NCBI GenBank assembly: GCA_027563935.2
Contig: CM050451.1
Location: 33,123,565 to 33,187,564, forward strand
Reading direction: 5' to 3'
DNA: 64,000 nt
DNA from: Costus lasius
Taxonomy: Eukaryota; Streptophyta; Magnoliopsida; Zingiberales; Costaceae
Position 1 is the stretch's first letter. Every line of letters begins with the position of its first letter. Below, piece after piece: positions 43,553-56,489 of the stretch. Under the pieces are notes generated by a model. That model was not told the DNA's origin and did not search any database. It saw nothing but the letters and a program-made list of their open reading frames with translations. Made by a program: the position numbers and the translations under genes.

Positions 43553-45358
43553 CAAGTTGTTATATGTCTATATGATTGCTTCATGTTGTGTGATCCTTGT
43601 TTGCGTTGCTTAGATCTACTTTATCACATGCGAAAATACATACTATGCTATTAGATGTTGGCGCATGTGTGATGTGCATGTTATATTGTGTTGGCGCTTG
43701 TTAGGTTTTTGTTTGTCAAAAATTATATCATCTTGCGCGCTTCACTTAGATCTAAGCGCCTACTGTAAACCCTTAGACGGGTTGATGGGGTTGAAATCAT
43801 CCTCTAGGTTGGATCCAAATAGTCTGATCAGACCATCTGACAGCCTAGATGGGTCGACCAGATGGCACCTCTGCGCAAGCATGAGGTGGCTATAGGTCGA
43901 CTGCATCACAGGCGTGTAGCGAGGTCTGGTTGAGACAACCAGTGAACACACATGAGTTAGGCCCGGGGTCACACCCGCTTGCCAGAACTCATGTTGGTTG
44001 TTCAGCCCTTGGCGCATGCATGGTTGACCATTAGGTCAACGCAAGTCAGTTAAGACTTGGTGCATGCAAGGGCATGGATCTAACTAGACATGATGAGTGG
44101 ATCCCTATCAATGGACCGTTGTAAGGTTGTAGGGCACATAAGAAAAGTAAAATTGATGCCAATGGGTTTTCAAAATTTTATTTTCTTTGTAATGGATCAC
44201 ATGTTGATTGATGCCATATGCTTGTTTATTTCATCTTATGTGGGTTGCTCTTTAATGTGTGCTGTGCTGGGGCCTGCGTGCCTGGTTAATTATAAATTAA
44301 TATTTATTTGTGATCTGCGAATCACATTGTATTAAATTTATAAGATGTAATTGACCTGCGAGTCAATCTTGTCTAGATAGATTGAAATGTAATTTAATCA
44401 GACAAGAGCACTGAGCACACTTGGCAGAGGCGCATGCAGCTAATGGCTTGACCAGGTGGGAGGTCTAGGGTTCGACCCTAGGACAGGCGCATTCACCTGG
44501 TGAACGCACCTGAGCTGCAATGGGCGCTAGGGCCCTGGGCTGGACCAGATGAGAAGCAAAAGTCCCATGAAGAAAAGCAAGTGAAGACTTAAGTGTATTA
44601 AGGTCTTACCTAGGCTTAATGGGCTTTTACCACATAAGATCAGCTTGCATTCTTTTATTGTTTAAATAATTAGAATTGCATGAGTTATTTATCTTCTGCT
44701 ATAGCCATAGGTTTTGCCTCATAGTAAGAAGATAAAAGACCATTAAAATCCAACGCTAAAATATCAAGCACGTAATGCCTTCTGGCGCGAAACCTCACTG
44801 TTCTGACTATCGTTGGGGCCGTGTTGTACCCACTCAGTGGGCACCCCCATCTATCTTCAGACGGTGTGTGATTTCACCTGCGTGTTACAGGGAAGGGATT
44901 TATCGCTTCTCGTTGCTCAGCATAGCACGTGGTGGTCCAGGGAGTAGGTCAGGTCAGCTTGACCATGTAGGCTACATATGGGGCATATGTTAGCCATATG
45001 GAGGCAGCCATCTGTGGGATCAGAGACTGTGTTGTACCAACTCAGTTGGCACAGTCTGCTGGATTGCCCAGATGAAGGGGAATCACACGGGTTGGCGATT
45101 GGCAGGGACTGCCTACCAGAGATTAGTACTTGTACTCTCTGTGCATCTTATCTCGCCTGAGCGGGACGCGGAGACCAAGTATAAAATCTGGATCCCATCT
45201 CACTAAAAGAGTGTTACTCTTTCGAACTGTTTTAATGGATTTTTCAGTCAGATAAAATAGTGAGAAAAGAATCTTTCTTAAGTCCTGGATTGATTCTAAA
45301 CATTGATACTGACCTTGCTGTTCTTGCATTGTTGTAGATTCCTGCAGCAACGAACACC
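43553..45358 (+). other. Co-D untranslated leader
   Basis: This is the same layout as the Co-B leader and has no coding content. It holds the CTAGGGT hairpin at 44465-44481 and inner hairpins H1 (44826-44844), H2 (45034-45052, with the full GACTGTG/CACAGTC outer stem) and H3 (45151-45166). Confidence 0.8.
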
Positions 45359-47344
45359 ATGAGCTTCAATGTGCGATCCCTACTGGAAAGGGAGAAGTTT
45401 GCTGGGCCAAACTTCTCAGACTGGTACGGACACCTTAAGATTGTTCTTAAGGCAGAGAGGAAACTGTATGTCCTCGAGACGGCTGTGCCGCCTCAACCCG
45501 CTGTGAATGCCGCAAGGGCGGTTCGTGAAGCCTATGAAAAGCATGTCAATGATAGCATTGATGTCGCTTGCCTGATGCTAGCGTCTATGACGCCACCGCT
45601 GCAGCGTCAGCATGAGGATATGTCTGCTATAGAAATTATAGCAAACCTCAAGATGTTGTATGCCGCACAGGCGAGGACTGAACGCTATAATTTGACCAAG
45701 CTTTTCTTTCAGAGCAAACTGGCTGAAGGGAGCCCAGTGGGAGCTCACGTGCTCAAGATGATTGGGCACAAGGAGGCTCTGGAGAAACTGGGGCATACCA
45801 TCAATTAGGAGCTTGCTGTAGACATTATTCTGCAGTCTCTTCCGCCTTCTTTCGATGCGTTCATTATTAACTTTAATATGAACAAAATCGATTGTACTCC
45901 GGTAGAGTTGCTGAATATGCTCTTGACTACTGAGGAAACTCTGAAGGGAAAGCCTTCAACCTCTGTCTTAATGGTTCCTTCCAGGAACAAGAAGAAGGGG
46001 AAGAAGGGCAAAGCCCCAGTCAAGAACTACAACAAGGCTCTGAAACAGAAGGTTAAGCGGTCAAAGGAATACAGATGTTTCCACTGTGGCCAGCTGGGTC
46101 ACTGGAAAAAGGACTGTAAAGCGCTCCAAGGAGACAAGAAGGGAAGCATCGCTTCTGGCTCAGGTATATTTGTGACTGAAGTCATGATATCCTCTTCTTC
46201 TATTTCATGGGGGTTAGACACTGCATGTGGAGTTCACATTTGTTCAAATGTACAGGAACTCAAGAGAAGAAGACAGGTGGGACAGCATGAGGTGGACCTA
46301 CGAGTTGGAAACGGGGCACGGGTTGCTGCTGTTGCTGTAGGGGATTATTACATCTCATTACCATCTGGCATTGTATTAGAATTAAACAATTGTTACTTTG
46401 TACCCAGTATTACCAAAAATATTATCTCTATTCCTGCTCTTGTCAGGAAAGGGTTTTCCTTTGAATGCAAGATTTCAAAGTGTTATCTTACTCTTGATAA
46501 TATTGTTTATGCTACTGGTTCAATTAACAATGGGTTATTCATGTTGGACATGGAATATTCTATACAAAACATTGATAATAAGAAAGCCAAGTATGCTGAT
46601 GACAGCACCTTGCTATGGCATAGTCGTTTAGGCCATATTAACAAGAAGCGCATTAAGCGGTTGCATAATCATGGACTGCTGGGATCATTCTCCTATGAGG
46701 AGATTGATACATGCAAAGCTTGTTTAATGGGTAAAATGACGAAGTCTCCTTTTCCTAACAAAGGTCAAAGGGCTTCAGGTTTACTTGACCTTATACACAG
46801 TGATGTGTGTGGGCCATTTAGTAAACATGCCAGAGGTGGCTATCAGTACTTCATTACCTTTACTGATGATTTCAGTAGATATGGTTATGTCTATCTTATG
46901 AGACATAAGAGTGAATCTTTTGACAAGTTCAAAGAGTTCAAAAATGAAGTACAAAATCAGCTAGGCCGAAAAATCAAGGCACTTCGTTCTGATCGAGGTG
47001 GAGAATACTTGAGTCATGCGTTTACTGACTATCTAAAAGAGTGTGGGATTATCTCACAGCTCACTCCGCCAGGAACACCGCAATGGAATGGTGTGTCCGA
47101 GAGGAGAAATAGAACGTTACTTGATATGGTTCGTTCTATGATGAGTCAGGCTACTCTACCTTACTCCTTTTGGGGATTTGCACTGGAAACAGCTGCAAAG
47201 GTACTAAACCGAGTGCCATCCAAGGCAGTTTCAAAGGCTCCATATGAGTTATGGTATGGGAAACAGCCTAGCTTGACATTTATTAAGATCTGGGGTTGCG
47301 AGGCTTATGTTAAAAAAACTCGCCTCTGGGAAACTGGAGAGTAG
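45359..47344 (+). pseudogene. gag-pol: Co-D gag-protease-integrase (broken)
   Basis: The start MSFNVRSLLEREKF is intact. A TAG at 45806-45808 (CAG in Co-C and Co-E) stops gag at HTIN; the same stop is in Co-B. The frame resumes through the knuckle CFHCGQLGHWKKDC, protease (GLDTACGVHIC, usually VLDTACG), integrase zinc finger and DD35E core. A one-base insertion in the A-run 47312-47318 shifts the frame near AYVKK, and it closes at 47342-47344. Confidence 0.93.
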
Positions 47345-49244
47345 ATCTGAGAAATGCATCTTTGTCGGTTATCCTAAGGAAACTAAGGGTTATTATTTCT
47401 ACGATCCCAAAGAGAACAAAGTATTTGTTGCTCGGACGGCAATATTTCTTTAGAAGGAGTTTCTTCTGCAAGAAGCCAGTGGGAGATAAATAAAGCTGGA
47501 TGAGAATCCAGAGGAAGGACAAAGTCGTCAAGCTCAGTTGGATGAGCCTGAGCCAGTTGATCAGGTTATTGAACAACCTGAGGCTCAGATATCACGGGAA
47601 CCGCGAAGATCGGGAAGGATCCGTCGTCAGCCTGAGCGCTATGACGGAGTCTACATCATTGATAATGATGAACCCCTCACTTATGCGGATGCGGTCAGTG
47701 GACCGGAGTCAGCTAGATGGCTTGAAGCTATGCGAGCCGAGATGGACTCCATGTCAGATAACCAAGTCTGGGATTTGGTTGATCCGCCTCCGGGAGTAAT
47801 CCCTATAGGCTGTAAATGGATCTTCAAAAGGAAGATTGACATGGACGGTAACGTAGTTACCTATAAAGGCAGGCTAGTTGCGAAAGGTTTCAAACAAATC
47901 TACGGGATAGATTATGATGAAACTTTCTCACCTGTAGCTATGTTTAAGTCTATTCGGATTCTTTTCGCGATAGCTGCATATTATGATTATGAGATTTGGC
48001 AGATGGATGTGAAGACGGCTTTCCTTAATGGAAAACTGGATGAGGATGTGTATATGACAGAACCTGAAGGTTTCACTAATCCATCAGATCGTCATAAAAT
48101 ATGCAAGTTAAAGAAGTCCATTTATGGACTTAAACAAGCATCAAGAAGCTAGAATATTCGTTTTGATGAATCAATCTCTGAGTTTGGGTTCATCAAGAAC
48201 GAAGATGACCCGTGTGTATATAAGAGGTTTAGTGGGAGCGTGATTACTTTCCTAGTCCTCTACGTCGATGATATCTTAATCATTGGAAACGATATTCCTG
48301 AAATGCATGCTGTTAAAGCATGGCTAAGGAAATGTTTCCAGATGAAAGATTTAGGAGAAGCAGCCTATGTATTAGGTGTGAAGATCTACAGGGATAGATC
48401 TAAGAGACTTCTCGGGCTGTGCCAGAGTACTTACATCGATAAAGTCCTGGAGAGATTCCATTTAGAGAATTCTAAAAGAGGATATCTTCCAGTCAGACAT
48501 GGTCTGAATCTTTCAAAGAGTCAGTGTCCACAAACACAGACTGAGAAAGATGAAATGGACAATACGCCTTATGCTTCGGCTATTGGATCCATTATGTATG
48601 CGATGTTGTGTACTCGCCCAGACGTCGCTTACGGGTTAAGCGTGACCAGTCGATTCCAAAGTAATCCAGGTAAGGCACACTGGATTGCAGTCAAGAACAT
48701 TTTGAAATATCTTCGGAGGACCAAAGATATGTTCTTGATATATGGAGGTTAGGAAGAACTCAGTATTGAAGGATATACTGACGCTTCGTTCCAATCTGAC
48801 CAGGATGATTTCTGATCGCAATCAGGCTATGTTTTTAGCTTGAATGGAGGAGCAGTGGTGTGCAAAAGTTTCAAACAGTCTATTGTTGCTGATTCCACAA
48901 CAGAAGCCGAGTATGTTGCAGCCTCGGAAGCATCTAAGGAGGCAGTTTGGATTCGTAAGTTCATTCAGGAACTTGGTGTTGTTCCTTCGAGTGCAGATCC
49001 TTTGGTCATCTTTTGTGATAACACTGGAGCAATAGCACAAGCAAAGGAACCACGGTCGCACCACAAGTCCAAGCACATACAGAGACGGTTTCACTTGATC
49101 CGGGAGATCATTGATCGAGGCGAGATCAAAATCTGCAAGGTTCATACAGATGACAATCTGGCTGACCCGCTTACCAAGCCTCTGGCGCAGCAGAAGCATG
49201 AGAAGCACTGTAATAATATGGGTTTGAGATTTCTCAACCATTAG
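47345..49244 (+). pseudogene. pol: Co-D integrase end-RT-RNase H (broken)
   Basis: Recognisable pol continues in the shifted frame with further breaks: TAG 47451-47453, TAA 47487-47489, TAG 48150-48152 (Trp codon in relatives), TAG 48750-48752 (Gln) and TGA 48813-48815 (Arg). Open pieces between them show REPRRSGRIRRQPERY, YVDDILII, TEAEYV and CDNTGA, ending NNMGLRFLNH. This is the most decayed member of the family here. Confidence 0.93.
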
Positions 49245-49264
49245 ATTAAGTGCAAGTGGGAGAT

Positions 49265-50937
49265 TGTTGGGGTATGCCCTTAAGGCTAATGTTTGAGGCC
49301 TTGGGATTGTAACAGTATCATGTATAAACTCTTATGTTTATAAAGGCAATGGATATTATTCAGTTTGTTACATTGTCTGCTGCAATAACTGTGCTTCTGA
49401 ATAATGTCTCAATGCTGTTCAGCTAGGCTGACATGCTATATGTCCTTAGTCGAGATATCTTGGTGAACATGAGACAGCCTTGATATGGTTAAGACTAATG
49501 TGTGTTCTAATCTTATAGGATGCTTCGAGCATGGAATAAGATGTAGACTCATGGGTACATTGGATGTACTGGACAGACCCTACTAGGATATTCAATTGCT
49601 TGTCACAATGTGAATAATCCTTGTATGCAACAAGTGGCATACTTCCTCTGACTTGAGATCACTTGTGTTTCTAAATGATGATTGTCATTGTTTTGAGGTA
49701 GTTCAATATCATTTGAAACATAATGGTTATAGACTATCTTGGATAATGATCATGAGTCAGGTTAGGGCACTGGTGATAGATATAGGATTGCCGTCTCTTT
49801 GTTTAAGGAGTATGATGTTCTATGGGGCCCCCCTGGATGAGATGATTGAGAAAGTGTATGGCCATACCCAGGTGACTATGTTCATCTGATCTAATCATGC
49901 TCATCATATTGGAGTTACAGGCTTGACACGCTTGTCCAATAAGAACATCCAGTGGCAAAGGAAACTTGTATGCCTTGTGAAATGGATTCACACTTGTGCT
50001 GTGGTTTGGGTGTAGTCTTGGAAGACTCTTTCCTTTATATCGGGAGACAGTGATGTGTTGCTAGATACCCCTCACTGATCGTGATAACGTGAGTTATCGT
50101 TACCGACATTTAAAGGAAACCCTCAGGGTCGCACAATTTGATGATATGGCTTACTTAAGTCAGATCGTGTGCACTGAATTGATTAAGTTCAGTTTAAAGG
50201 GATTTAGACTCTGATTGTAAGTGAGATCTGGTCTGATCATGTTTGATTGATTAGGGCTTGAGATCGGTAAGCTTCGATCGAGAGAATTGATGCTAGATCG
50301 GTGAGATCAAAAGCATCATGAGATGAACGGTTAGATCAGGAGCCTTAGGGTTTAAGATGATCTAGACCAAATGGCTTGGGCTGTTTTGATTTGGTCTTTG
50401 AACCAAATTGAGTTGGGTCAATTAGATTAAACCGGTTCAAGAGAATGAACGCATGGTTCAATCTTTGAAGCGTTATTGTCGGTTATGAAGAAGTGGGCGC
50501 ATGCTCTTCATGGCTTGCTATTTTTAGTAAGTCTTCATGCGCCACCTCTCAAGAACGCCAATACGTTTTGACTCTTGCTCTTGACGCTCTCTCTCGGGTG
50601 AAAAGCTTCCTTCACGTCTTGGAGAGGTCTCGGCCGAGTGGGAGAAGACATCTCATCCCTTTGATTCGATCAAAGACCCTTGAAGAACCTTGCTAGCACA
50701 AGGATCTCAAGGAGTAGGCGGCATCACCTTGTGTGCGCACCTTTTGGAGGAGTTTCATTCGAATCTCTTCTTCCTTGACGCCATCCAATCGAAATGGCTA
50801 TGGTATGATTCCAAACTATAAGAGGTTGATCATATAAACATATATGCGATTATTGTTGAAACCCTAGCTTCCCATGCGAAAACTTTCTTTTGCGCCACCC
50901 TTAGGGTTTCGGCCCCCTAGATTTAGGGGTCTTTACA
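49265..50937 (+). repeat. Co-D 3' LTR
   Basis: The LTR is 1673 bp, TGTTGGGG...TCTTTACA, with the purine tract AAGTGGGAGAT just before. It is followed by CCGAACACC, the Co-Y LTR. Confidence 0.93.
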
Positions 50938-52488
50938 CCGAACACCTTGCCGTAGCTGGGAGGTCATAACGGTTGTTATTGAGCATGTCACGACCCATAT
51001 GAGAAGATCAATGGACAGACATAGGATTTGCCCCTTCCCTAGGGAAGTATGATATCCATGGAGCTCCTTTATGGTTCTATGACTGAGAGTATATGGCCAT
51101 ACCCAGGTGAGAACCTGTTTTAGTCATAAACATGTGATTGGATGAAAACAAGTGGTGACACACTTGTCCAATCGGATATCAGTTCGGCAAAGAGACTGTA
51201 ATGCATCTGTACCTAGTTGCGATGATGGGGATGTCGATGTCGATATCCATTCCAATGACCTGGGTAGCAGCGATGCACTGCTAGGTGCCACTCACTGCTT
51301 GTGATGACCTCTGGTCAGCACTGCCAGCGTCAGAGGAACCTACAGGGTCGCACACCTTGATACTTGAGTTCTCGTATTGATCGGAAAGCCTTATGATCGA
51401 GTTATTGGATAACTTGGATCTAATTGGGAGATTTCATCAGCGCCAATGGGCCTGATGAGATGGAAGAATATTATTGGAGCCAAACTTCATTTTTGGCAGG
51501 TTGACCCGTATTTGACCATGGTTGGTCACATTTGGATTAGGGTTACATTGGATTGGATCCAAGTGCTTAATCAACCCATGTAATGAAGTTTGGGCTAGCT
51601 CATTATCCAATGAGGCCCAATAACAAGTTCTCATGGAGAGATGAGAGGCTAAAAGGATATAATGAGGAGAAACATGAACCATTAAGCGCCTAGGGGCATA
51701 ATGGGGTCATGTTGGCGCCTTTGCTTCATTATGGAAGTAAAGGGCGCCTCCCCTCTCTTCCTTGGATGGAATGCATGCCTCTATGGCATTGCTTGGGGCG
51801 CAAGGCAAGGCCTTGGCGCACAAGGAAAGGCGTGGGCACAAAAGGAATGGTTGAATGAGAATTATGAAAATGTCTTGGAGACTTCCCTTGTCTCAAACCT
51901 CCTCATCCTAGCCCTACACTTGTCATGATCCTAGCCCTTACCCTAACCGCCTCTTGCTCTATAAATGTGACCCTAGCCGCCCCCTCTTGAGGATGATCAA
52001 TCCTTGAAGGCGTGAACACATCAAGAGGGCAAGAATAAGGGGCATTGGCGCAACCATCTTCTTCCATCAAATCCTAGCTGCAAGCTTCTTCCCTTCTTCC
52101 TCCTTTGGCGCAAGAGAAGTAAAGGCTTGGCGGCATTCTCCCTTTTCCTCTCTTCTTCATCAATTGGCGCTTCTACCTTGGAAGTGGCGCAAGCATTCAA
52201 GAAGAGAACTAAGGCTTGAATCTTCTTCCCGAGGCTAGCACCGGGCGTGGAAGAAGAGAACTCAAGAGATCCGTGTGTGAGAGACTACAGAGGGCGCACA
52301 CTTGGGCGCCTGCATCGGCATCGCTCTACATTGCTCTTAAGGTATTTCCTAACTCATCGTGTCGACTCCCTTGCTTGCGATCTTCACTGGGTTTTTGGGA
52401 CCGGCCTGTTTCGGGGACATTCTTCCGCTGCGAAAAATGTATGTCTGTAACTCTGAAAATTGTAAAATGTCCCCGGGGTTTCCCAACA
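50938..52488 (+). repeat. Co-Y 5' LTR, right part
   Basis: These 1551 bp end GGTTTCCCAACA. They share short blocks with the other copia LTRs, such as TATGGCCATACCCAGGTGA near 51090-51108 and CAGGGTCGCACA near 51345. A TATA box is at 51960. A G+C-richer stretch with many GGCGC words follows before the end. Confidence 0.9.
51960..51966 (+). promoter_or_regulatory. probable TATA box of Co-Y LTR
   Basis: TATAAAT lies about 520 bp before the LTR end, in a C-rich surrounding, a sensible place for the LTR promoter. No transcript start can be fixed from sequence. Confidence 0.45.
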
Positions 52489-52489
52489 G

Positions 52490-52501
52490 TGGTATCAGAG
52501 C
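52490..52501 (+). other. Co-Y primer-binding site (tRNA-Met)
   Basis: TGGTATCAGAGC is a perfect match, one base after the LTR end. Confidence 0.94.
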
Positions 52502-54058
52502 AACTTGCAAGACTCGAACGATGTTTTATGCTTTTCTTTCATGCTCACATGCCATATCTCTATTTTCGTAAATAGCATGATGCATGGCAAACAATTTTTC
52601 TAAGTAGGAAAAATTGAGGTTTCTTGTTTCTATCATCCTCTCAATCTCTTTTGGAATTTTTGGACTATTTTTCTTGTTTGATTTAAAGATCAAAGGCACA
52701 CGTAATTTTATCAAGTAGGACGGGCATTGTGTCTTCGGACTGGCCAAGTCTCTTGATCTGACAAAATTGCAGCCGAAAGGATCTCTGAAATCATCATGAA
52801 AAATAAATCGCAATAAACCAAAAGATTTGTGAGAAGAAGATGAGAAAAAGAGACTAGTTCTATGAAAAAGTAAAATTTCAGATTTTATGTTTTTCATGAG
52901 CATGTAGAATTGCATGAGTAAATACCTTGATTGTGCATGATGTTGTGATCGTTAGTCAAGCCACCCTTTGCATGCCTGCGATGTATCCTCGTGAGGCCTG
53001 CGTGCCGCCTTTCTTTTTCCTTTTGACTAAGAAGAAGATTAGGGTGGCGCATATATTTGGAGCTTAGCGCATGGATGGTGGAGCAACAAGCAAGAGGCGC
53101 AAGCCTGCTTAGTGGCGCAAGACCATGGCATTGGCCGAACCTATGGGAACTTTGAAAGTATTCCTCTACGGTTTGAGAGTTAAGCCATGAGAGAAGGACC
53201 TTGGAGCCAACCTTGAAGTTCAAGCTAGAGGTCGGCTAGGCTAGGTCTAGTTTTTGGGGCTTGAGTTCTAGGACAAGAGTTGAACCTATTTCATGGCATG
53301 GATTGGTTCAATGTCTTGTATAGGATATGATCACATCATTCTTTACTGCTTTTATTATTATGTACAGAAGCATGCCTGAAATGTTTTACCGTTATGTTAT
53401 CACCATAGGATTCTATGCCTGTAATGATAGACATAAGATAAAACTGAGATGATGAGACCTTAAATAAAAACCCTCAATTAAAATATCAAGTCTGGTAGCC
53501 TTCTAACGCGTAGCCCTCACTAAGCTATCGATCAGTGGAGTTGTGAATTGTTTCCCACCCTCGTGGGACACACCCACTTATCTTTAGAAAGTGCGTGGTG
53601 GCAATGGTTTCCCTAGTCCAGTTTTAACCTGGGCATGCCTTCGCATGGCCCTGGGCATAACGGTTAGGAATGGACTTGACTAGAAGTTCACATGTGCTGG
53701 GCACATGGTGAAAGTCTAGAGGCATCGTTGAGAGGTAAAGGTTTCATGTTGTATCCAGCCCTCGCTGGACATGAAATGCCCAGACTATCTCGACAAGGGG
53801 AGTTGCTTGGAGCAACCGGCCGGTGCGCCCACCTTAGGAAGCATGGGTTACTTTGTGCATCTCATCCCACCCTCGTGGGACATGAAGCCTCATGTGAAAT
53901 AAGGATCCCATCTCACTAGGAAGTTTTAAACTTCCTGATTGACTTTGTGGGTTGTCAATTCGAATTTAAAATAGTGAGAGCAGAAATCATTTAAAACAAG
54001 TCCAGTTTAAATGATTCGAGGTTGTACTAATCTGCTGTTTCTTGGTTGTTGTAGAACA
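52502..54058 (+). other. Co-Y untranslated leader
   Basis: The leader is about 1.56 kb with no coding content. The half next to gag aligns in layout with the other copia leaders, from the AAAATATCAAG block near 53480 to GGATCCCATCTCACTA near 53905. It contains three bulged hairpins. Confidence 0.8.
53542..53887 (+). other. three bulged hairpins upstream of gag (Co-Y)
   Basis: H1 is at 53542-53572: TGTG, bulge AATTGTT, TCCCAC, loop CCTC, GTGGGA, CACA. H2 is at 53742-53776: TTTCATG, bulge TTGTA, TCCAGC, CCTC, GCTGGA, CATGAAA. H3 is at 53851-53887: CTTTGTG, bulge CATCTCA, TCCCAC, CCTC, GTGGGA, CATGAAG. They lie at the same relative places as H1-H3 of Co-B with different stem bases but kept pairing. 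Confidence 0.75.
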
Positions 54059-54779
54059 ATGGCTGTGAACAATGGCAGATGGTCACTGCGATCTACCCTG
54101 GAAAGGGAGAAGTTGGTTGGATCCAACTTAAAGGATTGGTATATGAACTTGAGAATTGTGCTCAAGCTCGAGAGGAAGCTATATGTCCCTGAGAAGCCAA
54201 TTCCTGAGCCACTTCCATGCTTGGCCTCAGCGGCTGAGAATGATGCTTATGGTAAGCATCAAGCTGATACTTTGGAGATTGCACAATTAATGCTAACCAA
54301 CATGTCGCCCGAGCTAAGAGGGCAATATGAATCTAAGAGTGCCTCTGAAATTATTTCTAATCTAAGGCAGCTCTTTGATGCATTGGTTGAGCTCAACCCT
54401 CCTAAAGTAAACATTCAGTGTGTTGAGCCCAAAGGCTTAACTAATACATTGAAAACAAAGATGGAAAGAGTTAGGAATAATAAGTGCTACTCGTGTGGAG
54501 GACCACCTCACATGATAAAGGACATAGTACGACTTCAGAATGAGAAGAAGAGAGGCAAGGCTTCGTCTTCATGCTCAGATATCTATGTTACAGAAGTCAA
54601 TCTTTCTACTTCTATGTCATGGGTATTGGATACCGCATGTGGAGCTCATATTTGTACAAATATGCAGGGGCTCAAGAAAAGTAGATCGGTGCGGCTTGGA
54701 GAGATTGACCTACGCGTCGGAAACGGGGCATAGGTTGCTGCTGTTGCTGTAGGCGTTTTGACTCTCTCCTTGCCTTCTG
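54059..54779 (+). pseudogene. gag: Co-Y gag and early protease (deleted inside, interrupted)
   Basis: It starts at MAVNNGRWSLRSTLEREK. Compared with Co-C and Co-E, about 130 residues are missing between LFDAL and VELNPP, including the QARTERYN to LLTTEETLKGK part. The zinc knuckle CYSCGGPPHMIKDI lacks its last Cys. The protease motif VLDTACGAHIC is present. A TAG at 54731-54733 replaces CGG of relatives, a change of both bases of one CpG. The recognisable reading ends at LTLSLPS where Co-E is inserted. Likely unable to form particles by itself. Confidence 0.9.
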
Positions 54780-56469
54780 TGAAAGTCCCCTCAACAAGGG
54801 GGGGCGAAACCCTACTGGCGCAAATGGAGGTTTTAAAGCAGCGGAATGGATTTCTAGGGATCGATTGCATGAGATATGATCAACTACATAAACCCCCATT
54901 GCAAACATAAGAAGGATCATACCATCGCCATCCTTTGGATGGTGCCTTGGAAGCAAAGATCGAAAGGGATCTTCTCCAAAAGTGACGCACACAAGGTGAT
55001 GCCGCCTACTCTTTGTTGATCCTTGTGCTAGCAAGGTTCTTCAAAGGTCTTTGTCGTATGAAAGGGAAGAGAAGATTTTCCTTGCTTGGCGAGACCTCTC
55101 CCTTGTCGTCAAGAAGCTCTACCACACGAATGTGTCAAGAACCAAAAACCAACAGGCGACAAGAGGGCGAGAGGGAGGCGTGAAGAGAGGCGACATGAGA
55201 TGTGGTCACGTAAGTGACATGCTATCTAAAAATAGCAAAACCACTTCTCATCATGAAATGCGCTCATGAACAAATCGCAAATCTCTTCTCCCATGAACCA
55301 TGCGCTCACTTGATGAGCTGGTTCAATTTGGTTTGGTTCAAAGACCAATTAACCCAAGCCATTTGGTCTAGATCACAATAAACCCTAAAGGTTCAAGATC
55401 TAACCGTTCATCTCTTGATGCTGTTGATCTCACCGATCTAGCATCCATTCTCTCAATCAAAGCTTACCGATCTTAAGCCCTAATCAATCAAACATGATCA
55501 GACCAGATCTCACTTACAATCAGAGATTAAATCCCGTTAAACTGAACCAAAACAATTCAGTCCACACGATCTGACTTAAGTAAGCCATATCATCAAATTG
55601 TGCTACCCTAAGGGTTTCCTTTAAATGTCGGTAACGACAACTCACGTGATCATGATCAGTGAGGGGTATCTAGCAACACATCACTGTCTCCCGATATAAA
55701 GGAAAGAGTCTTCCAAGACTACACCCAAACCACAGCACAAGTGTGAATCCACTTCACAAGGCATACATGTTTCCTTTGCCACTGGATGTTCTTATTGGAC
55801 AAGCGTGTCAAGCCTGTAACTCCAATATGATGAGAATGATTAGATCAGATGAACATAGTCATCTGGGTATGGCCATACACTTTCTCAATCATCTCATTCA
55901 AGGGGGCCCCTTTAGAACATCACACTCCAATCAAGGAGACGGCAATCCTATATCTATCACTAGTGTCCTAACCTGACTCATGATCATTATCCAAGATAGT
56001 CTACAACCATTATGTTTCAAATGATATTGAACTACCTCAAAACAATGACAATCATCATTTAGAAACACAAGTGATCTCAAGTCAGAGGACATGTGCCACT
56101 TGTTGCAAACAAGGATTATTCACATTGTGACAAGCAATTGAATATCCTAGTAGGGTCTGTCCAGTACATCCAATGTACCCATGAGACTACATCTTATTCC
56201 ATGCTCGAAGCATCCTATAAGATTAGAACACATATTAGTCTCAATCATATCAAGGTTGTCTCATGTTCACCAAGATATCTCGACTAAGGACATTACAGCA
56301 TGTCAGCCAAGCTGAACAGCATTGAGACATTATTCAGAAGCACACTTATTACAGCAGACAATGTAACAAACTGAATAACAACCATTGCCTTTATAAACAT
56401 AAGAGTTTATACATGATACTGAAAGAATCCCAAGGCCTTAAACATTAGCCTTAAGGGCATACCCCAACA
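54780..56469 (-). repeat. Co-E 3' LTR
   Basis: The LTR is 1690 bp, seen on the plus strand as TGAAAGTCCCC...CATACCCCAACA. Confidence 0.94.
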
Positions 56470-56489
56470 ATCTCCCACTTGCACTTAAT

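Larger units (their letters stand above)
41327..50937 (+). mobile_element. Co-D: decayed copia element with chimeric left LTR
   Basis: The left LTR region is 41327-43538 (2212 bp), while the right LTR is 49265-50937 (1673 bp). The flanking five bases differ (CATTG left, CCGAA right), so there is no TSD. The left LTR joins a nearly full LTR (41327-43018) to the last 520 bp of Co-D's own LTR (43019-43538). The simplest reading is two separate insertions in the Co-Y LTR fused by deletion or recombination. Gag-pol carries seven breaks. Confidence 0.88.
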
